A stretch of DNA of 64,000 nucleotides from Gnetum montanum (GCA_015680685.1 MNCI01005250.1:227073-291072); one strand, 5' to 3'; numbered from the stretch's first letter, positions 1 to 13,156 are shown. Numbers and translations are program-made. Notes: generated from the sequence alone by a model not told the origin.

Positions 1-1458
1 CTTGTGTTTAAAAGCCTTAAGAGCATTTTAGTAGTAAATTTTATTATTATGCAACGTATAAGAACTACTATTGAGATTGTTGTAAGAGAGCCTCTGCTTG
101 TAGTCATGCTGTTAAACGATTCAATAGTCAAGAGGGTTCAGAAAATCTCTGGTATTTTGATGGGACCAGAATAACTTCTTTTTATCTTTAAGGTGAATCT
201 CCGTGGTATTTCAATCAAAAATTGTCAAGTCTTTTGAAGGTTCTATTGAATGCAATTATCGACATCCATTATCTAGCCAAAATGGAGTCTCGTATGTGAT
301 AGTTTACGCAGCAATTTTTTGGTAGCATAGTAGGATTGTCTTGAAGAAATTGCTTATTTGAGCCTTGGAAGTTTGAACAATTCGTAGATATTGAATTTGG
401 GATAGCTTTATTACGAAGTGTTTACTTGTATCATTTTACCTTGTTTAAATATTTGAGGTCTTAACACAAATCTGCTTTCATGTCTGTCTATTTCCATTGA
501 ATCTTGCTCTATTTCTAGTTTTCTTGTGGAACTATCTCTTTCTCTGGGAAAAATTAGGAGTAGATTCACGAAGTTGTGCTCAAATGTTTTTGCAAAATTT
601 TATTTGTTACAAGTAGGTATTATAAGGACCGTGTAGACTAGGCAATTGAACAAAATAGGAACTCTCAACAACTCACAGTACTTGGCAAAGTTGGCTGAAT
701 CTCTTTAAGATAAGTCATTTGTAGTTTACACACAATACAATTGTTTCATTTTTCACAACTGCATGCCGCAACAACATACACACATACTCACATTAACTAC
801 TGAGTCTATTTGGAGGTATCTGGGCCTTGGTGTTTCCAGAGACCAGCAAGCACCTAAATCATTTTTGAGGACACTTGTTGGTGGTCGCGTCCCAAACGAT
901 CACCAACAATTAAATTATTATTAGTTTATTAGTTTTTATGTACTAAAGACTTGAACCAAAGGCACAGGTTTTGTTGTTGGGTAGCCATGTGATGACAATT
1001 GAAGAATCCAATTCCTTGATCTATACTGGTGTTATGTTTTCTGGTTTTTGGTTTTGTTTTTGCAATAGTAACAAGAATGCACGTTGAGGATTTATGGTGG
1101 TAATGGAGCTACAACTTGGATGTTGGCACTACAATGTGGGTGTGCTACTCCATAAACCATGTTCTTTGACTGTGAAACTGTAGCTATTTCTTGCATGTTA
1201 CTTTGATGGAGATTACTATTTTTTTATTTTGCAATTGATGTTACATGGGTAATGAGTCGTGGTTCCAAGCTATTTTTATGACTGCATGTTCTTGCAACCA
1301 TTACCTATGCATGGGTGGTGGCGGTGGACATTATAGTGAATGTTACCTACATGGGTGGTGGTAGTAGATGTTATAGTGAATGTTATTGCCATAGTCATTA
1401 CACACTGGTGGTGGCTCCTCATGTGCCAAACCAATGCTTATAAATTCCCTAGCCGGAT
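1..1458. other. Unassigned AT-rich flank left of element A
   Basis: No convincing coding region is visible. The short open frames here have no recognisable domain and unremarkable composition. The stretch contains a hairpin (arms 875-883 and 901-909, TTGTTGGTG/CACCAACAA) and a 40-bp direct repeat near 1311. It is probably decayed repeat or plain intergenic DNA. I found no clear continuation of it to the right of element A, so it cannot be shown to be the interrupted half of another element. Confidence 0.5.
1311..1390. repeat. Two-copy 40-bp direct repeat
   Basis: The motif ATGGGTGGTGG begins at 1311 and again at 1351. Both copies continue into a shared TTATAGTGAATGTTA, giving a period of 40 bp with a few substitutions. 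It is a small local duplication with no evident function. Confidence 0.7.
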
Positions 1459-2418
1459 TGATGAGTCATGGTCTGTCAAGTCCTGTTATCGGACCCTTGT
1501 TACTAGACCCCTGTTATTGGACCCCTGATATCAGGTACAAGATACCAGGTCTGATGGGTCTCGATATTGGACCCCTGATATCGAATCCCTAATATTGCAC
1601 CATCGTTGCCTAACAAGCAATATCGGGTACATTATATCGTGGTTCTTATGTGGGCCTATAAATACACATGTACCCACATGGGAAGAGGCATTTTTTTAGT
1701 AAGTTTTAGAAGTTAGTTTAGTAGAGTCTTTTTTTCACTTTTTCCTCTCAACTCTTTTCTCCCAGTGCATGCCCGCAGTGTGGTGATTGTAATTGTATGA
1801 CATCATTTATTCGAGTGTGACATACTTGGACACGTACATGACCAGAAATAAAGATCGAGATTACTTCATCATTGCAACATTCACTTAGTTTAAATTACTT
1901 AATTAATTATTATTTTCATAGTTAATATCTCTTCACCCTAAACCCCTTAAACGTGGAATGAATATAACGTAATCATGAGCATTCAAGTGTGACTACTTGG
2001 TAACCCAGTAGCGTACCTAGGATCTGTGCTTGGTAATCCCAATAGTAGTTGTGCACGAGGTCCAAGATGTGTACAGATGATTAAGGAATGGATGCTCATC
2101 ACACTTAGGCTAGCTTAGATTCTCTCTCCCTATCTCCTATTAGTTTAGATTCTCTCTCCCTTTTCCTCCTAGCTTAATTAAAGATTATTTTCCATTGCTT
2201 CCAGGAGCAACATTAGTTTAGGAACACATCATACACCTCACTCTAGACTAAACCATATGTGACAAAGCAAATGCTAGTCCAGGTGGGAAGATAGTGAACT
2301 GCGATCAATGAGTAACTATCTAGATACCACAACTAGCCCATCTACGGGGTTTGACCGGATCATGCATGAAATGCTCATATTCATATGGTTGAGTGTAGGG
2401 GTACCTCGCAACTCATCA
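1459..2418 (+). repeat. 5' LTR of element A
   Basis: The 960-bp LTR is bounded by TGATGAG and CTCATCA. Its U3 is rich in GATATC/GATATT-type motifs (about 1530-1640). A TATA box (TATAAATA, 1657-1664) and an AATAAA signal (1847-1852) follow, so R probably lies between them. It matches the copy at 6830-7781 along its whole length. Confidence 0.92.
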
Positions 2419-2419
2419 T

Positions 2420-2437
2420 TGGCACTATTGCCAAGGA
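2420..2437 (+). other. Primer-binding site of element A
   Basis: The sequence TGGCACTATTGCCAAGGA starts one base after the LTR. It is a decayed form of TGGCGCCGTTGCCGGGGA, the tRNA-Asp-type primer site known from plant Tat/Athila elements. That family attribution is from general knowledge and was not searched. Confidence 0.8.
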
Positions 2438-2547
2438 TGGTGCTAGTTATTTAGATTAGTTACATCATACAAGATCACTATAATAAGTATTAATGATATA
2501 TCTTTTAGAAAGAATAATTGCAATAAAGCACACACAATTTTACAACC

Positions 2548-4857
2548 ATGTCTCATTCACAAGATAGTGATAATGCAACATCTAGCGAGCTAATTCACTG
2601 GAGAACCAATGAAGAAGTTTGGAGTACTCATTCTTATGTCAGAGTTTCATATGTTCATAAAAATCCCAACGATTCTCAAGGACTCTTGTCATCCAACTTT
2701 GGCACCTCTAGCGAGGATGGGAGATCCCATAGAACGAGGGGGCCCATAAGGCCTAGGACCTTCTCAATAATTAACAAAAGTTTATCTAGGGATGATTGGG
2801 AGACTTACAAAAGTCATGAAGAGTCTTCCAATTCTTCCTCTTTCTCTACTCCTTCAACGTCAGGTCATGACATGGATGACTGTCTTTCAAGGGGTTGACG
2901 TAGAAATAAAAATCAAACCCATAGGTAAAGTTAGAAACACCAACATGAACAAAGAAAACATCATCCCAACTTGCAAACTCATAACCTACCTAGTGACGAT
3001 GAACCCCTACTGGCCACTAAGAGCCTAATGCATACACAAGAAGCTGTTCAAGTAGCCTGCAGGCATTATAAGGAAAGTTGTCTACCTGTGCTTGATTTAA
3101 ACAACTTTCCCAAATTTTCAAGAGGCTATGATTTAGATCCGCAACAACATCTACAAGCCTTCCATGATGCCTGTGTATGGAACAATATCGATAATGGATG
3201 GAAAAAAATTAAGCTCTTTCCTATGACACTCGTTGTCCAAGCAAAAGTATGGTATAGGTCCTTAAAACCCAAATCAATTCGATGTTGGCCAACAATGGTA
3301 GAGCTCTTCAACGAAAGATATCAAACTTATGCAAGATTGTCAGCCTTAAGGAAACAAATCCAAGAGTGGAAACAAGCACAACATGAAACCTTGGACATGG
3401 CCCTAGAAAGATATTAGGCATTGTTAAACAACTACCTAGGCCATGAGTTTTCTGAGGAGAGGCTAATGTACCACATTATTGATGGGCTCTGTAATGAAAC
3501 AAGGGAGATCCTCTGGATGTATGCCTAAGGTCAACTATATGAGCTACAAACCCATCAACTCCAAGAGCTTATTAAGTGGGTAGCAAAAGAAGAAGGAGAA
3601 ATGGCTAAATGAGAGAATGTTAAAAAATCTCAATGGGCCCAAAATCTTACATCAACAAAGGTCCATAATCTGAAAGAGGAGAAATCAACTCACCTCAAGG
3701 AGCTGGAATCATCTTTTCCAACACTACAATCATCAAACAAAATTGAGGCAAAGATCAATAAGATGCTGGAATGGATGCATAAAAAATGTGAAGAATATGC
3801 CAACATTATTGGTGATATAATCATGAAGAACCAAGAAGTAGGACGAAACACCTTTATACAATCGAAAAGAAGGGTAGAAGAGAATAAGAACTTAACTTTC
3901 AATCATACGTATCAGTGTAATATTTGCCTATACGATCACCCCAAGGGCCAATGCCCAATCTTGTCACATTTGCATGAGCATTGGGGAAGAGTGTTGCACC
4001 TAGAGTTCGTACAGAGATACTATGTTCAATCACATTAGCAACAATCCCAGTCATGGTGGAGGCCACCCTTGAACTGGGTACACCTTTCATATCATTCGAA
4101 CCCAAGTGCCTATCAAGTTCAACATCCTGTTTCCCCAACCAGGTCAACATCCTCTATCTCACCACATGATTATTATTCTCCTCAATACTATCAACCCATA
4201 TCCTCTCCAACACAACCACCACCTTGGATACCTTACGCTCCTTCTCAATTTCAAAATTCTCATCTTTCACCTCCTTCTACATCGCCACCAAGTGTTCCAA
4301 AAGGGTTTGCACCATAGTAGCAACCCAAAAATATTACTTGTGCTTCTGCTAACAATAGCAATGGGAACTCTCCTCAACATCAAAGATGCCCCCCCTTCTT
4401 TCGGCATGTTCGTAAGAAGGGATAGCACAACTCTAAGCCCACTACATCCTCTAACTTAGCACAAGTTCAACACTATGGTGCATCCTTCTCCTCAAACTTA
4501 GTGCCTCGTGTTACCTCATCCAGGCCACCAATCAATACTCCAACACCCATGCAACCCAGTGAATTTACCCACGAAGGGAGACATATCGATCCTTGCATAC
4601 CATCTTACGATCATGGGTGCCATAGTGGGTCAACCACTCATCAATTGACTACATCTTATAAATTGCCCCACTATGTTTACTACAATCAAGCGTGTGAACC
4701 CCACTTGGGGTACGTTCCAACCACCACATCAAAAGACACCTAGTGGTTCGGATATGACCAGATCCCAATATGTCCAACATGCAAGGATCCCAATTCTTCA
4801 TTTATTAATCCTAGCCATGCTCAACTATTTAGTTATGGGGGATACCCCCCATTCTAA
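2548..4857 (+). pseudogene. gag relic of element A
   Basis: Gag would form the virus-like particle and bind the element's RNA. The start (2548) has a recognisable partner in element H at 44630. After a shift near 2890 the capsid-like core is readable at 2971-3417, with a FHDACVWNNID helix, a KVWYRSLKP motif and a MALERY segment. In-frame stops follow at 3415, about 3526 and about 3610. A zinc knuckle lies near 3915-3955 (C-N-I-C-L-Y-D-H-P-K-G-Q-C). A Pro/Gln/Ser-rich tail ends at SYGGYPP with a stop at 4855. No protease follows. It is broken by several stops and frameshifts and cannot be expressed as one protein. Confidence 0.85.
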
Positions 4858-6214
4858 TGACAAGTAGGATTAATAAATATTTTTCATTTTCTTTAATTTT
4901 GAAATTTTTTTTTCAGTTTTTCACTTTTCAACTTATTGTTTGATCTTTTTGTCTTTTTACCTTTTTATGAGTAATCTCATCTAGGAATAAAACACTCATG
5001 TGAACTGTTGGTTGAGGTGTTGTTTTATGCTATCAAGTCTCAAGTGACTAATTATTTGAACAGCGAGCCCACAACATCCATACACCCATTCTATTAATAA
5101 GGGGTTCTACCCTAGGTACAATGATATTCTTAATCATTAGAACTTAAAGTAACCTTATGTTATCATACCCAGAGTGAACAAGGATGGACTAAGCGGGAAT
5201 GGCCAGGGTGTGACATCAAGGGGACTTATGGATTCTCTTTGGTAACATCTGTGGGAGTTATCATGCAGCTTGGTTGTACTAAGATCCTTGTAGATCTAAT
5301 GAAAAATGGGAGTAAGAGTAATCCAAAGGCACTCAACCAGAAAATAATAATAATGCTATTCTAGGGGGTCCCACTAGAAATACATGCACCCATGCCTGAA
5401 GGTAGGTGGATTCTTTGGATTAAGCAATACTTCAAAAAAAATGAGTCCCACAAGCAAAATCACTCCTCGCTTGAACGAAACGCCAAGTGATAGTACACCT
5501 TGTTGTCATGGTACTCTTATGGTTGTCCATCATTGGATGAAGCAATGCGATGTCATTGATTAGAGGAATGGACTTAGTCCTGATTTTGGAGTGACTGGTT
5601 AATGATACATTAATCATGCCTTACACTGAGGATTCATTCTACCCTAGGTCAGTTACCTCATGTCCAGCTCTCTACAATCCCTTCTACAATTCGTCCCATC
5701 TCGCTGTTCATGTAATTGGGACTCGTGACTTGTGTAGCATTGAATTTATACCTCATCACGGTGGTATCTACATGTGTGTGTTTTTTGGAACTACTGTGGA
5801 TTACATTTAACCCTTTTGGTGCCTATTGACATTTTAAGGTGTGGTTACGCAAGGGCATTATAGGTTGGAACTTGCTTTGGGGAGGACCCACTTGCATGAC
5901 TTTTGTAATTTGTACTTGTTGCACACCACCACATTATTTTATACCCTCCGAGTACTTCATTGGTAAATCTATTCTTTCCTTTGTCATCATCTTATCAAAT
6001 GTTCCTCAAAACCATTACATGCCCTTTGATGTGTCACCTAAAAAAATCAGGTCAACATTAAACTTTTAGGGCAACTTCCTTGAAATTTTTTTTTCTAACT
6101 CTAAAATCACACTAAGCAAAGAATTCAATATTTATTAAAGGTAATGAGTAAGGTATGAAATCATTGAACTTTTTTCAATAACCTTACTAACCATTGATCT
6201 TTGTGTGATTATAG
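4858..6214 (+). other. Non-coding spacer between gag and ORF2 of element A
   Basis: This AT-rich spacer starts with a T-rich run after the gag stop. It is recognisably homologous, in opposite orientation, to 41300-42640 in element H and 62250-63480 in element I. Shared blocks include a GGTGTGACATCAAGGGGA-like segment (near 5209) and the region around 5440-5620. No protease, RT or integrase trace is visible. It ends in TGTGTGATTATAG just before the ORF2 ATG. Confidence 0.75.
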
Positions 6215-6652
6215 ATGGCCCCTAAAAGAAGATAACAAGAAGGACCTTCTCAAGGTGCAACCGAATAACTAGGGGGAGGCAGAGGCCAAGGACCTCATGC
6301 AGAACATGCAAATCAAGAGGTACAATCATTTAGCATCCATCATGAAACTCATATTACTGCACAATCTGTCCAAGCAAAAGGTGGAGAGGTCAGGGCCTGA
6401 GCCTATGAAGAGGAACGATGGCTATTTGTGGCATGACATGTCAAGGTCAATCAAGTGTTCTTGCAACTTTCATGTCCATGGAAAGTGATAACTCCATCAA
6501 ACATTGGAACATTAGCATGGACGGCCTATAATCCTTAGATAGAAGAGGAGAAACTTTAGGCACTTCTTCAACAATATCAATCCTAGAAGCTTGAAGCACA
6601 AAATAAAGGAAAGGCACCAATGGAGGAGCCACCACCACTAGGAACCACATGA
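6215..6652 (+). pseudogene. ORF2 remnant of element A (large internal deletion)
   Basis: The ATG follows a splice-acceptor-like TGTGATTATAG and begins MAPKRR, like the ORF2 start of B. After about 190 bases the sequence jumps to the C-terminal part: the block near 6410-6500 matches the last 100 or so residues of ORF2 in element I (59063-59347). The stop at 6650-6652 follows a PMEEPPPLGTT-like end, the same end as in H and I. About 2.35 kb of the 2.79-kb reading frame is therefore missing, including the whole conserved N-terminal domain and most of the coiled coil. In-frame stops are also present. Confidence 0.75.
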
Positions 6653-6820
6653 GTTCTAATAAATTTTGTAATTTTTGTGTCTGCATCCACATTTTGTTTA
6701 GTTCTCCATTGCGGCATGAATAAATTCCTAGTCAGTCAATAATCCCATACCTATCCACTCTGTAATCAATTGAACTTGTTCCTCACTTTCTTTGACTTGA
6801 GGATGAGTTGTTATTCAGTC

Positions 6821-6829
6821 GTGGGGGTA
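6821..6829 (+). other. Polypurine tract of element A
   Basis: GTGGGGGTA abuts the 3' LTR start TGATGAG. It is the plus-strand priming site expected here, and the same motif precedes the 3' LTR of element H. Confidence 0.8.
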
Positions 6830-7781
6830 TGATGAGTCATGGTCTGTCAGGTCCTATTATTGGACCCCTATTATCAGACCCTTGATATTAGGTACAAGAT
6901 ACCAGGTCTAATGGGTCCTGATATCAGACCCCTGATATTGCACATGTGATATTGCGTACATGATATTGCAGGCTGACAAGAAATATCGGTTACACGATAT
7001 TGTGGTTCCTATGTGGGCCTATAAATACACATGTAGGCACACAGGAAGAGGTAGTTTTTTAGTAAGTTTTAAAAGTTAGTTTAGTAGAGTCTTTTTGTCA
7101 CTTTTTCCTCTCAACTCTTTTCTCCTAGTGCATGCCCGCAATGTGGTGATTGTAATTGTATGGCATCATTTATTCAAGTGTGACGTACTTGGACACGCAC
7201 ATGACTAGAAATAAAGATTGAGATTACTTCATCATTGTAGCATTTACTTAGTTTAAATTACTTAATTAATTATTTTTTTCGTAGTTAATATCTCTTCCCC
7301 CTAAACTCCTTAAACATGAAATGAGTACGACTTAATCACAAGCATTCGAGTATGACTACTTGGTAACCTAGTAGCATACCTAGGATCTGCGCTTGGTAAT
7401 CCCAATAGTAGTCATGCATGAGGTCCAAGATGTGTATGGATGATTAAGGAACAAATGCTCATCACACTTAGGCTAGCTTAGATTCTCTCTCCCTATCTCC
7501 TATTAGTTTAGACTCTCTCTCCCTTTTCCTCCTAGCTTAATTAAAGATTATTTTTCATTGCTTCCAGGAGTAGCATTAGTTTAGGAACACATCATACACC
7601 TCACTCTAGACTAAACCATACGTGACAAAGCAAATACTAGTCCAGGTGGGAAGACAACGAACTATGATCAACAAGTAACTATCTAGATACCACAACTAGC
7701 CCATTTGTGAAGTTCGACCGAATCGTGCGTAAAATGCTCATATTTGTATGGTTGAGTGTAGGGGTACCTCGCCACTCATCA
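6830..7781 (+). repeat. 3' LTR of element A
   Basis: The 952-bp LTR is bounded by TGATGAG and CTCATCA and is homologous throughout to 1459-2418. TATAAATA lies at 7020-7027 and an AATAAA signal near 7210. The two LTRs differ at many scattered sites and by small indels, so the insertion is old. Confidence 0.92.
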
Positions 7782-7786
7782 CAGAT

Positions 7787-10171
7787 GCAACAAAGGGGAT
7801 GGAGAATAGAAAAAAGGATTGAAGAAATAGAGAGAAGATACTATTGAAAGAACCACACTAGATTAGAATTTTTGTTTGTGCATAAAATTGTGACGGAAGA
7901 GTGTTGATGCTTTGTGGCAATTAATAGCCAACAATGTTTTAAGATTGTGACGTTACATTGTGAAGACAACAAAGCAGGGTCACAAATTAGGTGATGTCTC
8001 CTTTATAATCTTCCTTATTTCTCATAAATTTATTTAAATTCAATTTGATTTAATTGATTGTATTCATGTTTGAACTTAATGTTAGAAGTTAAGTGAATAT
8101 TCTTGATTTTACTTATGGGTGACAATGGTAAGTGTGGTGTTCTCAATTGAATCTAAATCTAATCATTGGTTTTATGTCTTGATGATTTTTTGACTTTGAA
8201 CCATTCCTCCATCAGATACGACTCGTAGGTCAGTCATAGACGAGGTGACAATTGATAAAGATTAAAGGTATCTTGCACTAAATTTTCCCTAGCTCATCAA
8301 TCTACAAACTTGATAGCCCAAACAAAATAAATTGGTCAACACATAGTAAATAAAACCTTTCCATAAGCCCAAAAGAGCCAATGCAAGCAACACCTCATTG
8401 GATGGACAACCATGCTCAATCTTTTGGATCTCCTCCTTCCAACTTAGTTGTGGGAAAGACGACCATTCATGCTAATCATTAAGTGGCTCTTCAATTTTTA
8501 CATTTTTTGTTGTACATTTTCTTTGTTTTTATACTTTTTTGTTTAATATTTTGTTATTTTTCACATTTTTTATTTTACAACATTGTTAGTACATTTTATC
8601 TTCCTTGAATATTTTATAGTTTTTTATATATTTTACTTTATTTTGGTATGAATTTTTTTTATGTTTCCTAATAAATTGCTTTATTGCCAATAGGACATAG
8701 TGATGTTGTAGTTGTTTCTAATGGTGGTTTCTACTTAATGTTTTTGATTGTTAGTGTCTAGTTTCTATTTTTGAATTTTGATATTAATAACTATGACAAA
8801 GTTTCTTTTTCATAGAATAGGCAATGAGTCCACATCACCTACCCATTCACAAAATCTATGGTGTTCCTAGTTTTGGAAACATAAGATCCCTTTTTTCTTA
8901 ATGAAACTTCAACAAACTTGTGACCTTGATAGTTTTCAAACTTGGGAAAGATCAAGTGGATTAATAAGGGTGTGACTTCAAGGGAACTCAATGTTCTTTG
9001 TACTTTTCTACTCACTTGAGTGCATGAGTGTTTTTCATGGATTTCCTATTGTTCCATGTTAACTAATAATAGGAAGTTAATAAATCTTTGCATGGTGTGG
9101 TTCCCATTCAAAAATTTATAAAAACATAAAAGCAAAAAAAAACTGATGGAAATTTAAAGCACACCCCTTAGACAAAATAACAGGCTATAAGCATTGGTTA
9201 TAGAACTAGAAAGACATGTTACCCATGCTTGAATGTACCCTCTAACTAAGGTCCTTTCTCACTTCTTGCTTCTCTTTTCTTCTCAAATAAGGAATGGTGA
9301 TTAATTTGTGGGGGACTAGTCTTAGAGTATTGATGTGAAGTCATTGAAAGTTGTTGGTTTTGATTTAGACTAAGGATGGACTTTATTGGATCATTTAACC
9401 ATAAATCTACAAGGGACTTCATGTGACCATGAGATGGAACTCCATTCCACTTCCTCTCTATTCCATCAATGCTTCCCATAATTCACCTCACTGTCAACTT
9501 TCCATGTCTTGTTCAATATCTTAGTTTGATATGTTAAAATTCTTAGGTAGATTCTTTCAGATTCAATCCTTAACTTTTCATAATCATTAATCAACTGTGG
9601 GGCCCACAGACTCCTTGGTTTTAGGGTATGCAAATGCAAAATGGCATGAGCCTACTATGGGAAGCACCCACTTACATATCTCTTAGTTGGGCTAGGTCAG
9701 TTTCTTATCCTTAGGCATTTTCACAATCAATTCATTCATGCATCCCATCAGTTGCATCCAACTATGTGCTCCTTAAGGCATTTCTCCATCAAAATTTCAT
9801 TCTCTTAATTAAAACTCCAATTTTTTGAATTAATAAGCCCTCTTCAAGTATTTCATTGTGTTCACAACTTTTCTAGCTCTTCAAAGATCCTAGTTTCATG
9901 TTAAAACTTCGTATATTTTTTAAAATTTTAAAGTGAAAAATTTTTCTAACTCCTACAAAGGTTTAACTAAGAAACTAACATCAAAACATTAATATGAAGA
10001 AGTTAAACCATTCCAACAAGCTCCAATGACATTAAAAATGAAATAACATTAAAAATAATTAATCCACCATGATCATAACTTAGCCTAAGTGTAACTATTC
10101 AATGAGATAAGGTACTTAAAAGTTATAGGTTACACATTATATGCTAATCCTTGGTTACGTTGTGACCATAG
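7787..10171 (+). other. Spacer and unassigned sequence upstream of ORF2 in B
   Basis: No gene is supported. Bases 7787-8250 are unrecognised. Bases 8380-10171 resemble the gag-to-ORF2 spacer of the other elements. The block 9478-9760 is closely similar to 22921-23215 in element D, where it directly follows the integrase. A long T-rich stretch (8500-8680) corresponds to the T-rich run after gag in A. The stretch ends with TGTGACCATAG before the ORF2 ATG. Confidence 0.55.
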
Positions 10172-13019
10172 ATGGCACCTAAATGAAAGCACACATAAGA
10201 AGGAGGACCAATGTAACTAAGGGAAAAATGACCACAAACTGAAAGGGGCCAAGAATAGGCCCATGAGCAAGTAGCAGAAATACATGCAACAAGACCTCTT
10301 CAGGAGGAGTTCGAAGTGGAATTTGTCCAATAGATTCCATAAGTGACTGTGATAGAATAGTCTCACCAAGATGAGGCACCCAAACCAAGACCAGAGCTTG
10401 AGGTCACCTTGACAAAGGCCTACCTCAAGTAGATAGCAAATAAGGAGGTCTAGAAATCCATTCTTCAAGAGTTGAACTTTGGACCTTTTTTAGAGTTTGC
10501 ACCTCTAGAAGTTAATGTGCAATTGCGGAACTCTCCCATGTGGCCCACCATTACTTCCAACAGGGAGTGGTACATAAGAGAGACATATCTTTTCTAAAAT
10601 AATAGATAGGCTAGTTCAACAATCAAAATCAAGGACATCTCAGTGTCCTACTTAGTAAAAGCAATTTCAGAGGCCCTTGGGTTACCAAAGAATGGGGCCA
10701 ATCTTGTAGAGATTGTAATGCAAGTAGATCCTAGCATTAAGAAAGAATGAACGTAGCAGTGTTATGGAGTAGATCGTAAGGAGTTTGATGTACTCACCAT
10801 GAAGAACATGCATACTTCAAGATTATGGCCTTTCACCTCAATCCAATGATGAGGCTAAGCAAAATCGTAGCCTTCTCTGCCTATGCGTGTGCTGCTCTAA
10901 GTAGTAGATTCATAGTCAATTTTCCATAGTTGATCTATCTTAAGATAGAGAAGTGCTTTACAGAAAATGAATGTGGAAGGAAGCCACTCCCTTGTCTATG
11001 CTTGATTAGAAAGTTACACAAGAGGGAAGGCATAACCTACTCTAACAAGCTCCAACCACCTCCTAGGCAGAAATGATGAAGGACAAGGTGCCTATAAAGT
11101 CATTCAAGAAGAGAAGAAGCAATAATCGCCTCCACCACCCACTCATGAAAAAATATTGGAGGCTCGTGCTACCCTTGAGTGCATGCATGAACTCCAAGAG
11201 AAAATCTTGCAACAATAGCAGCAGCAAGCAAGAACGAGTAGTGGTGACCCATTTGTGTATATACCAGCAATGAGCCACCTCAACGCAGTGGCCCAAATCA
11301 TAAGTTAGATGGAAGGTGGAGGGCCAATTTTCTTAACCCAAAGAATGCACATGGCCATAAGGTTAAATCCTAGCACTTGAGAGGTAACTGTATCTCTCTC
11401 ACAATAGTAGTAATTTCCAACCATCTTTGGGAATGTTGCTACCTTGTCGATGTGTCTAGAGGAGGATGAGGGGGCAACCATCTTAGTGATGTAGCATCAT
11501 GGACAGGAGACAATGGCCAAGGTAGTTGCTAACAGAATTGCCGAAGCATTGAATGTACCTACAGCATTTGTACCAGACATTTTTACACTGAGAGATGTGC
11601 AGATGTCCATAGGAACCATTAGTGGTAGATTGACTATAGCCTAGCATGAGGAATTTCCAGACTAACTAGTGGAAACTAGGTAACCAATTCTAGATGTCTT
11701 TGGCCTTCCAGATACCATCACTACAACCCAATGAAAGTTGCCACAAGCAAGGGACAAATGCATTATCTTGGAAGGGCAACTTGAAATAGCTGGATTGCAA
11801 AACTAATGCTTGGCTACAGAAGTTTCTAATTTAAGAGCTCACCTCGCTAATCTTGTGTTTCTCCACTAAGCAATCACATGAGATGAACCTTTCTAATGGG
11901 TTCAAAAAAGACTTAAAGAAGTTGAGGATGCTAAGGAGTTGATACTCTTTAACCAATCCTTGGCCAATGCCACAATGTACAACATCTAAAAGGACTTGGT
12001 TCAAACTCACCATGAGAATGAGATCCTCATCATAGAAAATCATTACTTGTAGAATGTTGATGCATAAAAACAACATATGGAAAATTTTATCCATCAATAG
12101 TAGGAGTAGTTAGCTAGGGTGAGCAATGAATTGAGGAGAGTGGAAATAAAAAATAAAAACCTCTCCATGGAGAAAGTTCACGTGCCCTTTGCCAAAAATA
12201 TGCAATAGAGATAGCTGCCTAGAAGAACAAGGCTCTCAAATTTAAGAGAGTTAAGAACCATTACAAAGATTAGTTTGATCTACAAAAATAAGTTAATAAG
12301 AATCACATCCAAATGGAAAAGGAAAAAATTAATGAGGCCCTCCAATAGCTCAAAGAAGGAGGTGATGTCTGGTAGCCTATCTGTGATGGGCTCAATGACT
12401 ACAACTAAGCAAAAATCCACATGATAGAATTGCAAATCAAGGAGATGAAAAAGTATATGAAGCTTGCCAATCTCTAGTACACAAACTTGACGATGCTGAC
12501 TGCCATAAGGTTGTGGTCTGAATTGGAAAAACAAGTGGCCGACTCGTACTTGTTGTATGAGGTAGAGTTCTAGCACCATAAAGAGACCAAGTTAAAGCTT
12601 GAGACTACAAATATGGAACTCATGATTCTTAAAGCAAAGTTCACTAATTAATGATCAACCACTGAGAACCTAGCCAAAAGGATAAATGATTACCAAGAAG
12701 TACAGAATGCACTCAAACCATTTGACATTGAACGTAAAAAGTTCACTACCTAATTCATGAATGTGAAGGAGCTATTTTATACAATGCCCTATCTGTCGAA
12801 TATTTCCATTCCAATCCATATTGGTCATGCAGCGTGGACTATGAATAATCCTTGAAGGAAGGATAAGAAGATGAAGGAACAGTGGATGTCTTTCGTCTTC
12901 CACAAAAAGTTGTAACTACCATAGGACAACCACAACAACTACCTTAACCACTGCGTGCACCCGAAGCAGGAGAAGGTTCTTTGGAGCCTTAGGAGCCATC
13001 ATTACCTAGGACTGTTTGA
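10172..13019 (+). pseudogene. ORF2 of element B, full length but heavily broken
   Basis: The frame runs from ATG (MAPK start, directly after a TGTGACCATAG acceptor-like site) to a TGA at 13017-13019, about 2.85 kb, similar to H and I. Conserved landmarks can be read across many stops: LNFGPFLEFAPLEV, WYIRETYLF, and VSYLVKAISEALGLP (partner of the VTVDFSTQAISEVLNL stretch in H). A Lys/Glu-rich region predicted to be coiled coil follows. The N-terminal part resembles the plant 'putative transposon protein' domain found beside plant retroelements (I believe PF20167; from memory, to be tested). Function is unknown. Confidence 0.7.
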
Positions 13020-13153
13020 ACTTCTTCATCATCTTCATGTCATTTGAAGGTTTTTTTTGTCAGTTTTATCATAGTATTCAATTTTTTTATCTTGGATACA
13101 AAAATTTTGTAATGACTGTAAATCGTACACTTAGGCACTTAGTTTTTGTTGTG

Positions 13154-13156
<3 letters not shown>

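Larger units (their letters stand above)
1459..7781 (+). mobile_element. Element A: non-autonomous Ty3/gypsy-like LTR retrotransposon, gag + ORF2 remnant
   Basis: The element has two long LTRs that both start TGATGAG and end CTCATCA. A primer-binding site lies just inside the left LTR and a G-rich polypurine tract just before the right one. The flanking pentamers are CGGAT (1454-1458) and CAGAT (7782-7786), a 5-bp target duplication with one G-to-A difference of the kind left by decay of a methylated CpG. Inside are a broken gag, a spacer and a short ORF2 relic. No protease, RT, RNase H or integrase is present, so it would have depended on enzymes from elsewhere. LTR divergence and many stops mark it as old. 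Confidence 0.9.

Noticed and set aside
1340-1528. Short plus-strand open frame at the left LTR border
   Set aside because: It runs from a local repeat into the U3 of element A, so it spans an insertion border and cannot be an old gene.
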